From NCBI RefSeq assembly GCF_004345565.1, contig NZ_SLWA01000003.1:62001-126000 (forward strand): a stretch of 64,000 nt of DNA. The letters run 5' to 3'. Positions 8,499 to 17,181 of this stretch are shown in pieces (positions within the stretch are counted from its first letter, which is position 1; each line of letters starts with the position of its first letter). The DNA is from Flavobacterium circumlabens. Its GTDB lineage: Bacteria > Bacteroidota > Bacteroidia > Flavobacteriales > Flavobacteriaceae. A program made the position numbers and the translations under genes. Below the pieces are notes generated by a model. It had not been told where the DNA came from, searched no databases, and worked only from the letters and a program-made list of their open reading frames with translations.

Positions 8499-8882
8499 AT
8501 GAGAAAGTTAATAGTATTTTTAGTATTCATGAATTTCCTTCTGCTGGGCGGAGGGCAATATCTTAATGCTGAAACTCAACATAACGCCGCTCATCACAAT
8601 CTTGAGAAAAGACACCGCGTAAAATTCACGAATCAGGATCAGGGCAATTCAGTAATTGAAGATGCCGATGTAGATCTTGACGAAGAATGTCTTGGTAATG
8701 ATACTCTTAAAGATGGACTTTTAAATAAATTTTTTACAACCAATTATAGTTTAGTCGCTAAACTCTATTTGACATTCTCTCGTCAGATCGTTGTAAATTC
8801 TTATAGTCGTTTTGAATTTTTAGCGCCATCTTGTGGCGAGTCAAATCCTATTTATATTACTCAGAGAGTTTTAAGAATCTGA
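8499..8882 (+). CDS. Small exported hypothetical protein upstream of RND operon
   Basis: I chose the ATG at 8499 rather than an upstream TTG (8439) because it gives a 127-residue protein that begins with a clean signal peptide (MRKLIVFLVFMNFLLLGGG, then NAE). The mature part is His- and Asn-rich at first (QHNAAHHNLEKRHR), then has an acidic stretch (IEDADVDLDEECLGND) and an aromatic C-terminal half with two cysteines. I do not recognise a domain. It precedes the efflux genes by 172 bp in the same direction. The His clusters and acidic run could bind metal, but that is speculative. Confidence 0.6.
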   Translation: MRKLIVFLVFMNFLLLGGGQYLNAETQHNAAHHNLEKRHRVKFTNQDQGNSVIEDADVDLDEECLGNDTLKDGLLNKFFTTNYSLVAKLYLTFSRQIVVNSYSRFEFLAPSCGESNPIYITQRVLRI

Positions 8883-9054
8883 TTCTATTTATACATCGGT
8901 TACCAATAAGCGTGATCATGCATAAGTGCGGACTGTATTTTTAAAATACTTTTTCATTCTACGTTTCACGTTTTATTCTGGCGACTGATTATATTCTCAG
9001 ACCGGGAAAGTTTCTATTCCCAATTTCAATCGCTTAATTTCCATTTATTATACC

Positions 9055-10137
9055 ATGAAAAGAATTGTCGTGTTAACGGGCTTATATGCCTTGTTGTGCC
9101 TTACCAGTTGTACATCAAAAAAAGAAGAAAAAGAAGAAGCTGAAAAATTTACAGTAACCAATCCTGTAAAAATTGATACTTCGTTTACCAAACAATATGT
9201 TTCGCAGATCAAATCTGTCCGAAATATTGAAATCCGTGCTCAGGAAAAAGGATTCCTGCAAAATATTTATGTTGATGAAGGTCAGTTTGTAAAAGCGGGT
9301 CAGCTTTTGTTCCGAATTATGCCCAATATGTATCAGGCTGAATTGCTAAAAGCACAGGCTGAACAAAAATCAGTAGAAATTGAACTGCAGAATGCTAAAT
9401 TACTGGCCGATAAAAATATCGTTTCCAAAAACGAATTAAGTGTGGCTCAGGCCAAATTGCAATCGGCAAAAGCTGAGGTTGCATTAGCAAAACTTCATTT
9501 ATCATTTACCGAAATCAGAGCTCCGTTTGACGGAACTATTGACAGGATTCCATTAAAACTGGGAAGTCTTATTGACGAAGGTGAATTAATGACAAGCCTT
9601 TCCGACAACAGTCAGATGTTTGCTTATTTCAATGTTTCAGAACCCGAATACCTGCAATATCAAACCGATATAAAAGATCGTGCAGAAACTAAAGTAGGTT
9701 TGGTTTTAGCTAACGGAGAAACGTTTAAATACAAAGGTAATGTTGAAGTAATCGAAAGTGAATTTAACAACGAAACAGGAAATATCGCTTTCAGAGCAAG
9801 ATTTCCCAATACAGGTAAATTACTTAGAAATGGTGAAACCGGACAGGTTCAAATGCTTGTGCCTCTTAGAAATGCTATCGTAATTCCACAAAAAGCAACT
9901 TATGAAATCCAGGACAAAAAGTACGTTTTTGTAGTGGATAAAAACAATAAAGTAAGTTCAAAAGAAATTACGATTACAGGTGAAATTCCGGATTTATATG
10001 TCGTAAGCAGCGGACTTACTGAAAATGATAAAATTTTACTTGAAGGAGTTCAGAAAGTAAGAGACAACGACAAAATTAAATATGAATTCCAATCCCCTAA
10101 AGAGGTACTGAATCATTTGCGCCTTAAAGCAGAGTAA
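9055..10137 (+). CDS. RND efflux periplasmic adaptor (membrane fusion protein), lipoprotein
   Basis: The 360-residue protein has a lipoprotein signal with lipobox LTSC (Cys19), so it is anchored in the inner membrane from the periplasmic side. The barrel-sandwich (lipoyl-like) half motif is visible as EIRAQEKGFLQNIYVDEGQFVKAGQLLFRI. An alpha-hairpin of about 65 residues (AELLKAQAEQKSVEIELQNAKLL...AKLQSAKAEVALAKLHL) follows, then LSFTEIRAPFDGTIDRI completing the barrel, and finally a beta-barrel and membrane-proximal domain. This is the AcrA/MexA architecture that links the inner-membrane pump to an outer-membrane channel. It is the first gene of a three-gene efflux operon; drug or solute range is unknown. 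Confidence 0.92.
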   Translation: MKRIVVLTGLYALLCLTSCTSKKEEKEEAEKFTVTNPVKIDTSFTKQYVSQIKSVRNIEIRAQEKGFLQNIYVDEGQFVKAGQLLFRIMPNMYQAELLKAQAEQKSVEIELQNAKLLADKNIVSKNELSVAQAKLQSAKAEVALAKLHLSFTEIRAPFDGTIDRIPLKLGSLIDEGELMTSLSDNSQMFAYFNVSEPEYLQYQTDIKDRAETKVGLVLANGETFKYKGNVEVIESEFNNETGNIAFRARFPNTGKLLRNGETGQVQMLVPLRNAIVIPQKATYEIQDKKYVFVVDKNNKVSSKEITITGEIPDLYVVSSGLTENDKILLEGVQKVRDNDKIKYEFQSPKEVLNHLRLKAE

Positions 10138-10272
10138 GTAGGAGTAGTCAGTGTCAGTTTACGGTATTTAGTAATGTGCAATTGGAATTTCACATTTCAC
10201 AATCTACTAGTTTACATTTCACAGTCTACAATGTTTTACTCCATTTGGTTTAATCATTAAAAAAATATAAAA

Positions 10273-13200
10273 ATGTTTAATAAATTTATTCAAAGACCTG
10301 TACTGTCGATAGTGATATCGCTGATCATTGTCTTTTTAGGGATATTGTCGGTATTGAATTTACCGATCACCCAATTCCCATCCATTTCGCCGCCAATGGT
10401 AAACGTTACGGCAGATTACCCGGGATCTAATGGTGAATTGATGATCAAATCGGTTGTTATTCCGTTGGAAAGAGCCTTAAATGGAGTTCCCGGAATGAAA
10501 TACATGACTTCTGATGCAGGAAATGACGGTGAAGCAAGTATTCAGGTCGTATTTAATCTTGGTACAGATCCAAATCAGGCTGCGATTAACGTTCAGAACC
10601 GTGTGGCTTCGGTTACAAACAAACTACCTCCGTTGGTAGTTAGAGAAGGTGTAAAGATCACCCGTGAGGTTCCGAGTATGCTGATGTATGTGAATCTTTA
10701 CAGTACGGATCCAAATACCGACATGAAGTTCTTGTACAACTATGCAGATATCAATGTATTATCTGAGTTGAAAAGGGTAAATGGTATCGGATCCGGAGAT
10801 ATTTTAGGAACACGTGAATATGCCATGCGTATCTGGTTGAAACCGGATCGTATGTTAGCTTATAAAATATCTGCCGATGAGGTAATGGAGGCATTGTCAA
10901 GCCAAAGTTTGGAAGCTTCGCCTGGTAAAACAGGAGAAAGTTCCGGTAAAAGATCTCAGGCATTCGAATACGTATTGAAATATTCCGGACGTTTTACAAC
11001 CAAAGAACAATATGAGAATATTGTAGTACGATCTAACAGTAACGGAGAACTTTTACGTCTGAAAGATGTTGCCAAAGTTGAATTTGGAAGTTCGATGTAC
11101 GATATTTATTCCAACTTAAATGGTAAGCCATCTGCTGCTATTGTATTGAAACAATCTTTTGGAAGTAATGCCAATCAGGTTATTGAAGACGTAAAAGCCA
11201 AACTGGAAAAAATCAAGCAAAAATTCCCAAAAGGAATGGATTATGAAATTTCTTATGACGTTTCTAAATTCTTAGATGCTTCTATTGAAAAAGTAATTCA
11301 CACTTTGGTTGAAGCTTTTATCCTGGTAGGATTGGTGGTATTTCTTTTCTTAGGTGACTGGCGTTCTACGATTATTCCGGCAATTGCGGTACCGGTTTCC
11401 CTGATCGGAACGTTTATTTTTATGACATTCTTTGATATTTCATTGAACTTAATTACTTTATTTGCCATGGTTTTGGCCATTGGAGTCGTCGTCGATGATG
11501 CGATTGTAGTTATTGAAGCCGTTCACGCCAAGATGGAGGAAGAACATCTTTCGCCACTTAAAGCAACTAAAAAAGCGATGCATGAAATTGCAGGAGCTAT
11601 TATTGCGATTACCTTCCTGATGGCTGCGGTATTTATTCCGGTTGCCTTTATGTCTGGTCCTGTGGGAGTTTTTTACAGACAGTTTTCCATTACAATGGCA
11701 ACAGCGATTATACTTTCCGGTATTGTGGCTTTGACGCTGACACCGGCACTTTGTGCAATGATGCTGAAAAATAATCACGGTAAACCTAAAAAACAAACCC
11801 CTGTAAACAGATTTATAGATGGCTTTAACAACAAGTTTAACCTGGCACAAGGGAAATACCAAAATGTATTAGCTAAAATCGTAAACAGAAGAGCTGTTAC
11901 CATTATCGCACTTTTAGGTTTTTGCGCAGGAACATGGCTGATCAGTAGTACCGTTCCTTCCGGATTTATTCCGAATGAGGATCAGGGTATGTTTTATGCT
12001 ATTATCCAGACACCTCCGGGTTCATCATTGGAAAGAACCAATAATATAGCAGAAAAATTACAGAAAATAGCCGAAACAGTAGAAGGAGTAAAGTCCGTTT
12101 CGTCTCTGGCAGGTTATGAAATTTTGACGGAAGGTACGGGATCGAATGCGGGGACCTGTCTGATCAACCTTAAAGACTGGAATGACAGAAAGCAATCGGT
12201 ACAGGAAATTATGACGGAACTGGAAGAAAAATCGAAAGATATTCCTGGTGCCAATATCGAATTTTTCCAACCGCCTGCAGTACCGGGATATGGAGCAGCA
12301 GGAGGATTTGAACTTCGTTTGCTGGATAAAACAGGTTCCGGTGATTACAGAAAAATGGAAACGATCAATAATGAGTTTGTAAGAGAACTGAACAAACGCA
12401 AGGAACTATCGAATGTCTTTAGTTTCTTTAGTGCCAGTTTCCCGCAATACATGATGAAAGTAGACAATGATCTGGCGCAGCAAAAAGGAATTTCTATCGA
12501 AAATGCGATGAATACCCTGTCTACTCTTGTGGGAAGTAACTACGAAATTAGTTTCATCAAATACGGAATCAATTATAAAGTAATCGTTCAGGCAGCTCCG
12601 GAATATCGTGCACAGCCGGATGATATTTTAAAACTTTACGTAAAAAATAATCGTGATGAAATGGTGCCTTTTTCTGCCTTTATGAAATTAGAAAAAGTAT
12701 ACGGTCTTTCAGAGATTACGAGACATAATATGTATACTTCTACTGAAATTAGTGGTGGTGCTGCTCCGGGATACAGTAGTGGTACAGCGATTAAAGTGAT
12801 TCAGGAAGTAGCTGCCGAAAAATTACCAAGGGGTTATGACATTGACTGGGCAGGTATTTCTGCCGATGAGGTAGCACAAGGAAATCAGGCCATTTGGGTA
12901 TTCTTGATTTGTTTAGGATTTGTGTACCTGGTTTTAGCAGCGCAATACGAAAGTTTTATTCTGCCATTATCGGTTATTCTTTCTTTACCGGCCGGTATTT
13001 TTGGAGCCTTCCTTTTGTTAAAATTAACAGGATTAGAGAATAATATTTATGCTCAGGTTGCGATGGTAATGCTTATTGGTCTGCTTGGTAAAAATGCCGT
13101 ATTAATTGTAGAGTTTGCCATACAAAGGCATGCTGCAGGAAAAACGGTTTTAGAAGCAGCTATGGAAGGTGCAAAAGCAAGGTTCCGTCCTATTTTGATG

Positions 13201-13440
13201 ACTTCATTTGCTTTTATAGCCGGATTACTGCCACTGGCTTTTGCTTCAGGTCCGGGTAAAATTGGTAATAGAACTATTGGTACAGCAGCTGCCGGAGGTA
13301 TGCTTGTAGGAACCATTTGCGGAGTATTTGTTATTCCTGGATTGTATTACATTTTTGCAAAAATATCAGAGAAACACAAACTGGTAAAAAATGAAGAAGA
13401 GAATCCATTAACAGAAGAAATTAATGATAATCATGTATAA
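10273..13440 (+). CDS. RND efflux permease, HAE1 type
   Basis: At 1055 residues it is the normal size for an AcrB/MexB-like proton-driven pump. The N-terminus (FIQRPVLSIVISLIIVFLG...LPITQFPSISPP) is canonical. The proton relay aspartates are in TM4 (GVVVDDAIVVIEAV), and the second half repeats the fold with TM10-12 (MLIGLLGKNAVLIVEFA; SFAFIAGLLPLAFASGPG). Large periplasmic loops for porter and docking domains lie between TM1/2 and TM7/8. It extrudes lipophilic or amphiphilic compounds from periplasm and outer leaflet through the TolC-like partner. Its stop overlaps the start of the next gene, confirming co-transcription. Substrates cannot be predicted from sequence. Confidence 0.95.
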   Translation: MFNKFIQRPVLSIVISLIIVFLGILSVLNLPITQFPSISPPMVNVTADYPGSNGELMIKSVVIPLERALNGVPGMKYMTSDAGNDGEASIQVVFNLGTDPNQAAINVQNRVASVTNKLPPLVVREGVKITREVPSMLMYVNLYSTDPNTDMKFLYNYADINVLSELKRVNGIGSGDILGTREYAMRIWLKPDRMLAYKISADEVMEALSSQSLEASPGKTGESSGKRSQAFEYVLKYSGRFTTKEQYENIVVRSNSNGELLRLKDVAKVEFGSSMYDIYSNLNGKPSAAIVLKQSFGSNANQVIEDVKAKLEKIKQKFPKGMDYEISYDVSKFLDASIEKVIHTLVEAFILVGLVVFLFLGDWRSTIIPAIAVPVSLIGTFIFMTFFDISLNLITLFAMVLAIGVVVDDAIVVIEAVHAKMEEEHLSPLKATKKAMHEIAGAIIAITFLMAAVFIPVAFMSGPVGVFYRQFSITMATAIILSGIVALTLTPALCAMMLKNNHGKPKKQTPVNRFIDGFNNKFNLAQGKYQNVLAKIVNRRAVTIIALLGFCAGTWLISSTVPSGFIPNEDQGMFYAIIQTPPGSSLERTNNIAEKLQKIAETVEGVKSVSSLAGYEILTEGTGSNAGTCLINLKDWNDRKQSVQEIMTELEEKSKDIPGANIEFFQPPAVPGYGAAGGFELRLLDKTGSGDYRKMETINNEFVRELNKRKELSNVFSFFSASFPQYMMKVDNDLAQQKGISIENAMNTLSTLVGSNYEISFIKYGINYKVIVQAAPEYRAQPDDILKLYVKNNRDEMVPFSAFMKLEKVYGLSEITRHNMYTSTEISGGAAPGYSSGTAIKVIQEVAAEKLPRGYDIDWAGISADEVAQGNQAIWVFLICLGFVYLVLAAQYESFILPLSVILSLPAGIFGAFLLLKLTGLENNIYAQVAMVMLIGLLGKNAVLIVEFAIQRHAAGKTVLEAAMEGAKARFRPILMTSFAFIAGLLPLAFASGPGKIGNRTIGTAAAGGMLVGTICGVFVIPGLYYIFAKISEKHKLVKNEEENPLTEEINDNHV

Positions 13441-14866
13441 ATTCAAGTTACAATATAGTATTGCGTTAGGTCTTTGTCTTGCAGCTGTGAGCTGCAAGGC
13501 TCCACAGGCCACAACCGAAGCGCCAAACAAAGCAGTTGTTCCTGAAGCTTACACCAATAGCAAGGATACAACAAATATGGCTGCTCTTCCGTGGCATGAT
13601 TTCTTTAAAGATCAAAATCTGGTCAATCTGATCGATACGGCCCTGAAAAATAATCAGGAATTAATGATCACTTTGCAGGAAATTGAAATCGCAAAGAATG
13701 ACGTTCGTATAAAAAAAGGCGCTTATTTGCCAACGGTCGGTATCAGAGCCGGTGCAGGAGTAGAGAAAGTAGGCAGATATACAAGCCAGGGCGCAGGTGA
13801 TGCTACCACTGAAATTAAACCCGGTAAAGAAACACCGGACCCGCTTGGGGATTTTGTTGTAGCGGCTTATGCTAACTGGGAAGTAGATATCTGGAAAAAA
13901 CTGCGTAATTCCAAGAAAGCAGCAGTAAGCAGGTATTTATCAACCGTAGAAGGAAAAAACTTTGTAGTTACAAACCTGATCGCTGAAATTGCCAATTCGT
14001 ATTACGAGTTATTGGCGCTTGACAGTCAGTTAGAGATTGTAAAACAAAATATAGAATTACAATCCAATGCTTTAGAAATCGTAAAGATTCAGAAACAGGC
14101 AGCCAGAGCAACCGAATTGGGTGTTCAGAAATTCCAGGCTGAGGTTATGGATTCTAAAAGCAAAGAGTTTGAAATTCTTCAGCAAATAAAAGAAGCGGAA
14201 AACAGAATTAACTTTTTGGTGGGTCAATATCCACAGGAAATTAAGCGAGATAGAAACAACTTTTTAAGTTTGTTGCCATTAACTGTTAATTCTGGGATCC
14301 CTTCTCAATTATTACAGAATCGTCCTGATATTAAACAGGCAGAAATGGAGCTTACAGCTGCAAAACTGGATGTAAAAGTAGCTCGTGCAGAATTTTATCC
14401 TTCATTGGATATTTCGGCTGCAGTAGGAGTAAATGCTTTTAATCCTTCGTACCTGTTGACATTTCCGGAATCGCTTTTGTATTCCTTAGCTGGTGATTTG
14501 GCGGCACCGCTAATTAACAGAAATGCAATCAAAGCAGAGTTCAGTAATGCCAATGCAAGACAGCTTCAGGCCTTGTACAATTATGATCGTGTGGTTTTGA
14601 ATGCGTATATCGAAGTTTCAAACGAACTTTCCAGGATTAGTAATTTAGAAAAAAGCTACGATTTAAAATCACAACAAGTAGCGGCTTTAAACACATCAAT
14701 CGATGTTTCTAACGACTTGTTTAAATCTGCAAGAGTAGATTATTTCGAAGTGCTGATGACACAGCGTGATGCTTTGGAATCTAAATTAGAATTGATAGAA
14801 ACGAAAAAAGACCAATTGAATGCTGCAGTCAATGTTTATAAAGACTTAGGCGGTGGTTGGAAATAA
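13433..14866 (+). CDS. RND efflux outer-membrane channel lipoprotein (OprM/NodT type)
   Basis: About 477 residues with a lipobox (AAVSC) behind a hydrophobic signal. I prefer the ATG at 13433, which overlaps the permease stop by eight bases; an in-frame ATG at 13424 adds three residues. The protein shows the internal duplication of the TolC/OprM family: two long helical hairpins and the motif IPSQLLQNRPDIKQAEMEL followed by ARAEFYPSLDISAAVG. It forms the trimeric outer-membrane and periplasmic tunnel of the tripartite pump. A strong terminator follows, closing the operon. Confidence 0.92.
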   Translation: MYKFKLQYSIALGLCLAAVSCKAPQATTEAPNKAVVPEAYTNSKDTTNMAALPWHDFFKDQNLVNLIDTALKNNQELMITLQEIEIAKNDVRIKKGAYLPTVGIRAGAGVEKVGRYTSQGAGDATTEIKPGKETPDPLGDFVVAAYANWEVDIWKKLRNSKKAAVSRYLSTVEGKNFVVTNLIAEIANSYYELLALDSQLEIVKQNIELQSNALEIVKIQKQAARATELGVQKFQAEVMDSKSKEFEILQQIKEAENRINFLVGQYPQEIKRDRNNFLSLLPLTVNSGIPSQLLQNRPDIKQAEMELTAAKLDVKVARAEFYPSLDISAAVGVNAFNPSYLLTFPESLLYSLAGDLAAPLINRNAIKAEFSNANARQLQALYNYDRVVLNAYIEVSNELSRISNLEKSYDLKSQQVAALNTSIDVSNDLFKSARVDYFEVLMTQRDALESKLELIETKKDQLNAAVNVYKDLGGGWK

Positions 14867-14889
14867 AAATTGTTATTAAGTTGTAGATT

Positions 14890-14930
14890 AAAACCTTTCG
14901 AGAGTTCGCTTTCGGAAGGTTTTTTATTTT
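14890..14930 (+). terminator. Terminator of the RND operon
   Basis: AAAACCTTTCGAGAG and CTTTCGGAAGGTTTT pair with a few G:T pairs around a TTCG tetraloop, followed by TTTATTTT. Confidence 0.8.
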
Positions 14931-14977
14931 AAATTAAGATGTAGTATTGGTCTTCAGTAGATTTTTTAGATTACTGT

Positions 14978-15319
14978 TTAGGTAGATTTCTCCGAATTAA
15001 AAAGGTATTTGGTCACCAGAGTAAAGAAAACCAGTACGTTCAGCGTAGTAGAACCAATTAACGTTATAATGATTTCGTCAGATAGATTTAGTTTGCCGAG
15101 ACCTTTCCACATCAGGATAAAAAAGATACAGATACACCAGATGCAGGTAAAAGAAAAGATATATTCTGCATAACGTTTTCTTTCCAGCATGTTCTGATTT
15201 GAGTTTTGTAAATCTGATTGGTGTTTTTCATAAGAAATAAACTCAGAAATAGATACTGAACTCGTTGGCGCATTAGTGACATCGCTTATAAGACCGCCTA
15301 AATTAAAACCTCTTGCCAT
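14978..15319 (-). CDS. Two-helix membrane protein, candidate toxin partner of the Panacea gene
   Basis: The 113-residue protein has no signal peptide. Residues about 1-45 are polar, followed by a transmembrane segment about 50-72 (IFSFTCIWCICIFFILMW), a short linker (KGLGKLNLSDE) and a second segment about 82-108 (IITLIGSTTLNVLVFFTLVTKYLF). The LSD-to-TT.NV..KYLF pattern resembles small two-helix membrane modules I associate with toxin and phage-defence contexts, but no named family is certain. Its start overlaps the stop of the Panacea gene by one base, so translation is coupled. Panacea-domain antitoxins are known to neutralise unrelated toxins, including membrane proteins, which makes this the likely toxin (inference). 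Confidence 0.6.
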   Translation of the reverse strand: MARGFNLGGLISDVTNAPTSSVSISEFISYEKHQSDLQNSNQNMLERKRYAEYIFSFTCIWCICIFFILMWKGLGKLNLSDEIIITLIGSTTLNVLVFFTLVTKYLFNSEKST

Positions 15320-15786
15320 TATTCGCTGATTGGTTTATTAACAAATTTCTCGAAATAGCTGCTCATTAAGTCGTTGGATATTTCTTTTTCATTATTTCTT
15401 TTCGCTTCCGTCCACGGAGACTCAGGAAGGTGAGTCCAGTTTGATAATTGTATGGCATTAAGATTTTTGGCTACTTCCAGAGCGAATTCTATAACGTCAT
15501 CGGTAGCTTTGTCCAGTTCTTTATTTTGATTAAGAGAATAACTCAACGGAATTTTTTTTATGGCTGAGTTGCCATATTCTTTAAATTCGAGATAAACGTT
15601 TTTGATAACCGGACCGTAAGGCCAGACTTCAATAGGTTCCTGAATTAATGGAATGCCATTTTTGGCAAGATATAAACCATTGGCAATGAACAAAAGTTTT
15701 TGCAGGGACATATTAGAAATCTCAATGTCCTGTTCTTTTGCCCGTTTTAGAATTTCTCCGGATAAAAATAATGCTGACTGTGCCAT
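15319..15786 (-). CDS. Panacea (DUF4065/SocA-like) domain protein, probable antitoxin
   Basis: The 155-residue protein matches the Panacea/GepA family: the N-terminal MSLQKLLFIANGLYLAKNG segment, then EPIEVWPYGPVIKNVYLEFKEYG, the signature WxYGPV block, and a helical C-terminus with LSNWTHLPESPWTEAKRN. The family includes phage-encoded GepA proteins, the SocA proteolytic adaptor/antitoxin of Caulobacter, and the hyperpromiscuous antitoxin domain of PanAT toxin-antitoxin systems (published family knowledge). It is the first gene of a two-gene unit with the membrane protein downstream. Antitoxin function here is inferred from domain plus overlap; residues that would fix the partner type are not known to me. 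Confidence 0.82.
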   Translation of the reverse strand: MAQSALFLSGEILKRAKEQDIEISNMSLQKLLFIANGLYLAKNGIPLIQEPIEVWPYGPVIKNVYLEFKEYGNSAIKKIPLSYSLNQNKELDKATDDVIEFALEVAKNLNAIQLSNWTHLPESPWTEAKRNNEKEISNDLMSSYFEKFVNKPISE

Positions 15787-15949
15787 TTCTAAAAATTTAG
15801 TTCAACAAATATAGCGTATATAATCGATACAGCTATAATTAGTATAAAAAATCCCACAAATATAAACGATTTTCATCTGAAATCAAAATTTTTAATAAAT
15901 CAGGTATTCCGGCGCAGTTGAGCTTGTCTTTAATGTGATTTACCAGTGT

Positions 15950-16801
15950 TTAAAAATTTCCAAATCCAAAAAACATCTTTCTAAATTCTGTTGGATTTAC
16001 GCCTCTGTGTTTTTTGAACATATTATTGAAATGGCTTTTATCGGTAAAACCAAATTCCGCTGAAATTTCATTAATACGCATGTCGGTATTCAACAGGCGG
16101 TTTTCAATTAATTTAAGCTTATAATTGGTCTGATATTCCTGTAATGTCTCATTGGTGTGTTTGCGGAAAAAACGGGCCAGATACGTCTCGGAAATTCCAA
16201 ATTTATTACTGATATGAAATCCTTTTAGTTTTTCCGGATCATAAATATTCGCCTGTACGTATTGCAAAATGCGAACGACTTTCTGATCACTGTGATCGTT
16301 GATTTTTTCTGGAAGGCTCATCATTATGTTTCGTGCAATGATGACCAGCAAAGTTTTAATGTAATGTGAAAGCAATTCGGTGTGATACAATGCTCTTTTG
16401 CTGTGTTCCCTGATGATGGCTTCCATAATGGGTTGAACAATAATAGTGTCCTCTTCATTTTTGATAACACAACCCGGTTCGTGTGAAGCATTTTTAAGTA
16501 TTATTTCAATTCGCTGCAATAATTCCTGTTGATAAGCTCCGCTTAAGTAGTAATTATTAAATCGGATAAAGAATAATTGTGTGGGCTCTTCAAAATCAAA
16601 ACGGTGCAGATCGTCGGGAGTCAGCAAAAACAAATCACCTGATTTGTAGGGAAGTTTATTGTTGTTAATGTGTTGTATTCCGCTGCCTTCTACTATGTAG
16701 GCCAGTTCAAAAAAACTGTGCATGTGTCCGCCTCTTGGGCATTCTTCGGTTAAATCTTTCAGAACCAGCTCATAGGGTTCATGCAATACATCGTTTGTCA
16801 T
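15950..16801 (-). CDS. AraC family transcriptional regulator
   Basis: The 283-residue protein has an N-terminal cupin-like sensing domain (PRGGHMHSFFELAYIVEGSGIQHI...LFLLTPDDLHRFDF, residues about 18-75) and a C-terminal double helix-turn-helix (about 180-280) with ISETYLARFFRKHTNETLQEYQ and the signature INEISAEFGFTDKSHFNNMFKKHRGVNPTEFRK. This build is typical of sugar- or metabolite-responsive activators. It stands divergent from a decayed MDR oxidoreductase whose promoter it may once have controlled; the GH1 gene lies beyond that remnant on the same strand as the regulator. The effector is unknown. Confidence 0.88.
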   Translation of the reverse strand: MTNDVLHEPYELVLKDLTEECPRGGHMHSFFELAYIVEGSGIQHINNNKLPYKSGDLFLLTPDDLHRFDFEEPTQLFFIRFNNYYLSGAYQQELLQRIEIILKNASHEPGCVIKNEEDTIIVQPIMEAIIREHSKRALYHTELLSHYIKTLLVIIARNIMMSLPEKINDHSDQKVVRILQYVQANIYDPEKLKGFHISNKFGISETYLARFFRKHTNETLQEYQTNYKLKLIENRLLNTDMRINEISAEFGFTDKSHFNNMFKKHRGVNPTEFRKMFFGFGNF

Positions 16802-16912
16802 AACAAAAAAAATACACTTTTAGAACATGATTTTACAACAATTTACAGTCAAATATTGCAGAATTTTGCAATAGAAATTTTTAATAATAACAATATTACA
16901 AAATATAAAAAC

Positions 16913-17128
16913 AGGAAAGCACTTATCCCTGAAGAATTTAGATCCGATTTTCAGATTAAAGAAATAGACAAACCCATACCGGCAAACGAAGAAGTTCTAG
17001 TGCGAATAAAAGCCATTGGAATCAATACGCTGGATAGAACTTTTAAGATTTTCCTTGAAAATATTGAACAAGTAGATTTGAGTCTTGAAAATCATTCTTT
17101 AAAAAACAGGGCAATTGTCCTGATTTGA
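16913..17128 (+). pseudogene. Remnant of an MDR-family quinone oxidoreductase/zinc-type alcohol dehydrogenase
   Basis: Starting at 16913 the translation reads KALIPEEFRSDFQIKEI followed by DKPIPANEEVLVRIKAIGIN, the recognisable N-terminus of NADPH:quinone oxidoreductase-type MDR enzymes (GroES-like fold). The codon where ATG is expected is AGG (16913-16915). After about 45 residues the frame jumps straight to IFLENIEQVDLSLENHSLKNRAIVLI, which looks like the C-terminal helix and strand of the same family, where E-x-I-x-x-A/V-H...L-E is followed by G-K/R-x-V. About 250 central residues including the Rossmann fold are missing. Both start loss and internal deletion argue for a pseudogene. The reading frame can be extended upstream to 16781 without recognisable homology. 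Confidence 0.65.
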
Positions 17129-17141
17129 TTTCTGATAAAAG

Positions 17142-17175
17142 AAGAGGAAAAGAATTTATACTCTTTTCCTCTTTT
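17142..17175. terminator. Bidirectional terminator
   Basis: AAGAGGAAAAGAAT faces CTCTTTTCCTCTTT in a nearly perfect hairpin, with T-rich sequence on the plus side and A-rich sequence on the other. It separates the MDR remnant from the convergent GH1 gene. Confidence 0.65.
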
Positions 17176-17181
17176 ATATTT

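Noticed and set aside
16781..16912. N-terminal extension of the MDR remnant
   Set aside because: The 44 extra residues have no homology, are Asn/Ile-rich and overlap the AraC regulator's start.
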